6,875 nt of DNA from Clostridia bacterium (GTDB lineage: Bacteria; Bacillota; Clostridia; Christensenellales; CAG-1252), in contig JAFZZX010000129.1 in the NCBI GenBank assembly GCA_017615515.1, forward strand, positions 1 through 6,875. Reading direction: 5' to 3'. Below the pieces are notes generated by a model, which saw only the letters and a list, made by a program, of their open reading frames with translations, did no database searches and was not told the DNA's origin. This document shows positions 6,579 through 6,875 of this stretch, one piece after another (position 1 is the stretch's first letter; each line of letters starts with the position of its first letter). A program made the position numbers and the translations under genes.

Positions 6579-6875
6579 ATGGAATATATCGAGCCGATTT
6601 CCCGGCTCATCGCCGAGTTTACCAAGTTACCGGGCGTCGGAAAGAAGACGGCGGCAAGATATGCTTTTGCTATGATCAATATGCCCGTTGAATCGGTATC
6701 CGCCTTTTGCGATGCGATCAAGCAGGTCAAGCAAAACGTTCATTTGTGCAAAGAATGCGGCAATTATACCGATCGTGAGATCTGCGAGATCTGCGAAAAG
6801 CGCGACAAAAGCGTCATCTGCGTCGTCAAAGAACCCAAAGACGTCATCGCCCTGGAAAAGACCAAATCCTTCGGC
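6579..6875 (+). CDS. recR: RecR, recombination mediator protein (3' end beyond window)
   Basis: RecR works with RecO and RecF to load RecA onto SSB-coated single-stranded DNA during gap repair. Only the first 99 codons are present, roughly half of the usual 198 or so residues, because the window ends. The helix-hairpin-helix region is seen at FTKLPGVGKKTAARYAF (14-30). Next comes the four-cysteine zinc motif C57-x2-C60-x8-C69-x2-C72. The start of the Toprim domain follows (VICVVKEPKDVIALEK, 79-94). ATG at 6579 follows the ybaB stop by one base, with GGAGG at 6566-6570 as the ribosome site. It is the third gene of the dnaX operon, and the coupling supports co-expression of replication and repair functions. 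Nothing is abnormal in the visible part. Confidence 0.97.
   Translation, partial: MEYIEPISRLIAEFTKLPGVGKKTAARYAFAMINMPVESVSAFCDAIKQVKQNVHLCKECGNYTDREICEICEKRDKSVICVVKEPKDVIALEKTKSFG

Noticed and set aside
5884..6730. Overlapping minus-strand frames opposite dnaX, ybaB and recR
   Set aside because: The translations show no domain, and the opposite strand is fully explained by three conserved genes.
1..6875. Very frequent GATC/CGATCG words across the window
   Set aside because: Most fall in common codon pairs such as AAG-ATC and GCG-ATC, so codon preference explains them without a special signal.

Overview
The window looks like chromosomal DNA of an endospore-forming member of the Clostridia (Firmicutes), with mid GC content. 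The evidence is the sporulation genes spoIIAA-spoIIAB-(sigF) and spoVAC-spoVAD-spoVAE, together with the bacterial dnaX-ybaB-recR cluster. The spoVA set is the short C-D-E form typical of Clostridia rather than the longer Bacillus operon. The exact taxon cannot be read from the sequence, but an uncultured gut-type clostridium is a fair guess.

Left part (1-756, minus strand): spoIIAA, spoIIAB and the first seven codons of sigF, with overlapping stops and starts. This is the partner-switching module that holds sigma-F inactive until septation and then releases it in the forespore. A 235-bp divergent region (757-991) separates it from spoVAC-spoVAD-spoVAE (992-2807, plus strand), which encode membrane channel components and a dipicolinate-binding protein that load the forespore core with Ca-DPA. 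The region holds a plausible but imperfect sigma-G promoter for spoVA. I found no convincing sigma-H promoter for spoIIA.

Middle part (2808-4363, minus strand): a glycoside hydrolase family 13 (alpha-glucosidase/oligo-1,6-glucosidase-like) gene of about 518 codons, convergent with spoVAE with no bases between the stop codons. It is split by a one-base frameshift near 3791-3795. Once the frame is restored, the structural GH13 landmarks are kept, but every catalytic or near-catalytic position I can align is changed: nucleophile Asp to Glu, acid/base Glu to Asp, third Asp to Ser, and the region I Asp and His are lost. It looks like a GH13 pseudoenzyme, and this is the most unusual object in the window.

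Right part (4364-6875): a compact 113-bp region with two back-to-back near-consensus sigma-A promoters. It drives the GH13-like gene leftwards and the housekeeping operon dnaX (tau/gamma clamp-loader subunit), ybaB/ebfC (nucleoid-associated protein) and recR (recombination mediator, cut by the window end) rightwards. Both promoters predict very short 5' leaders. I saw no mobile element, CRISPR array, tRNA or rRNA.
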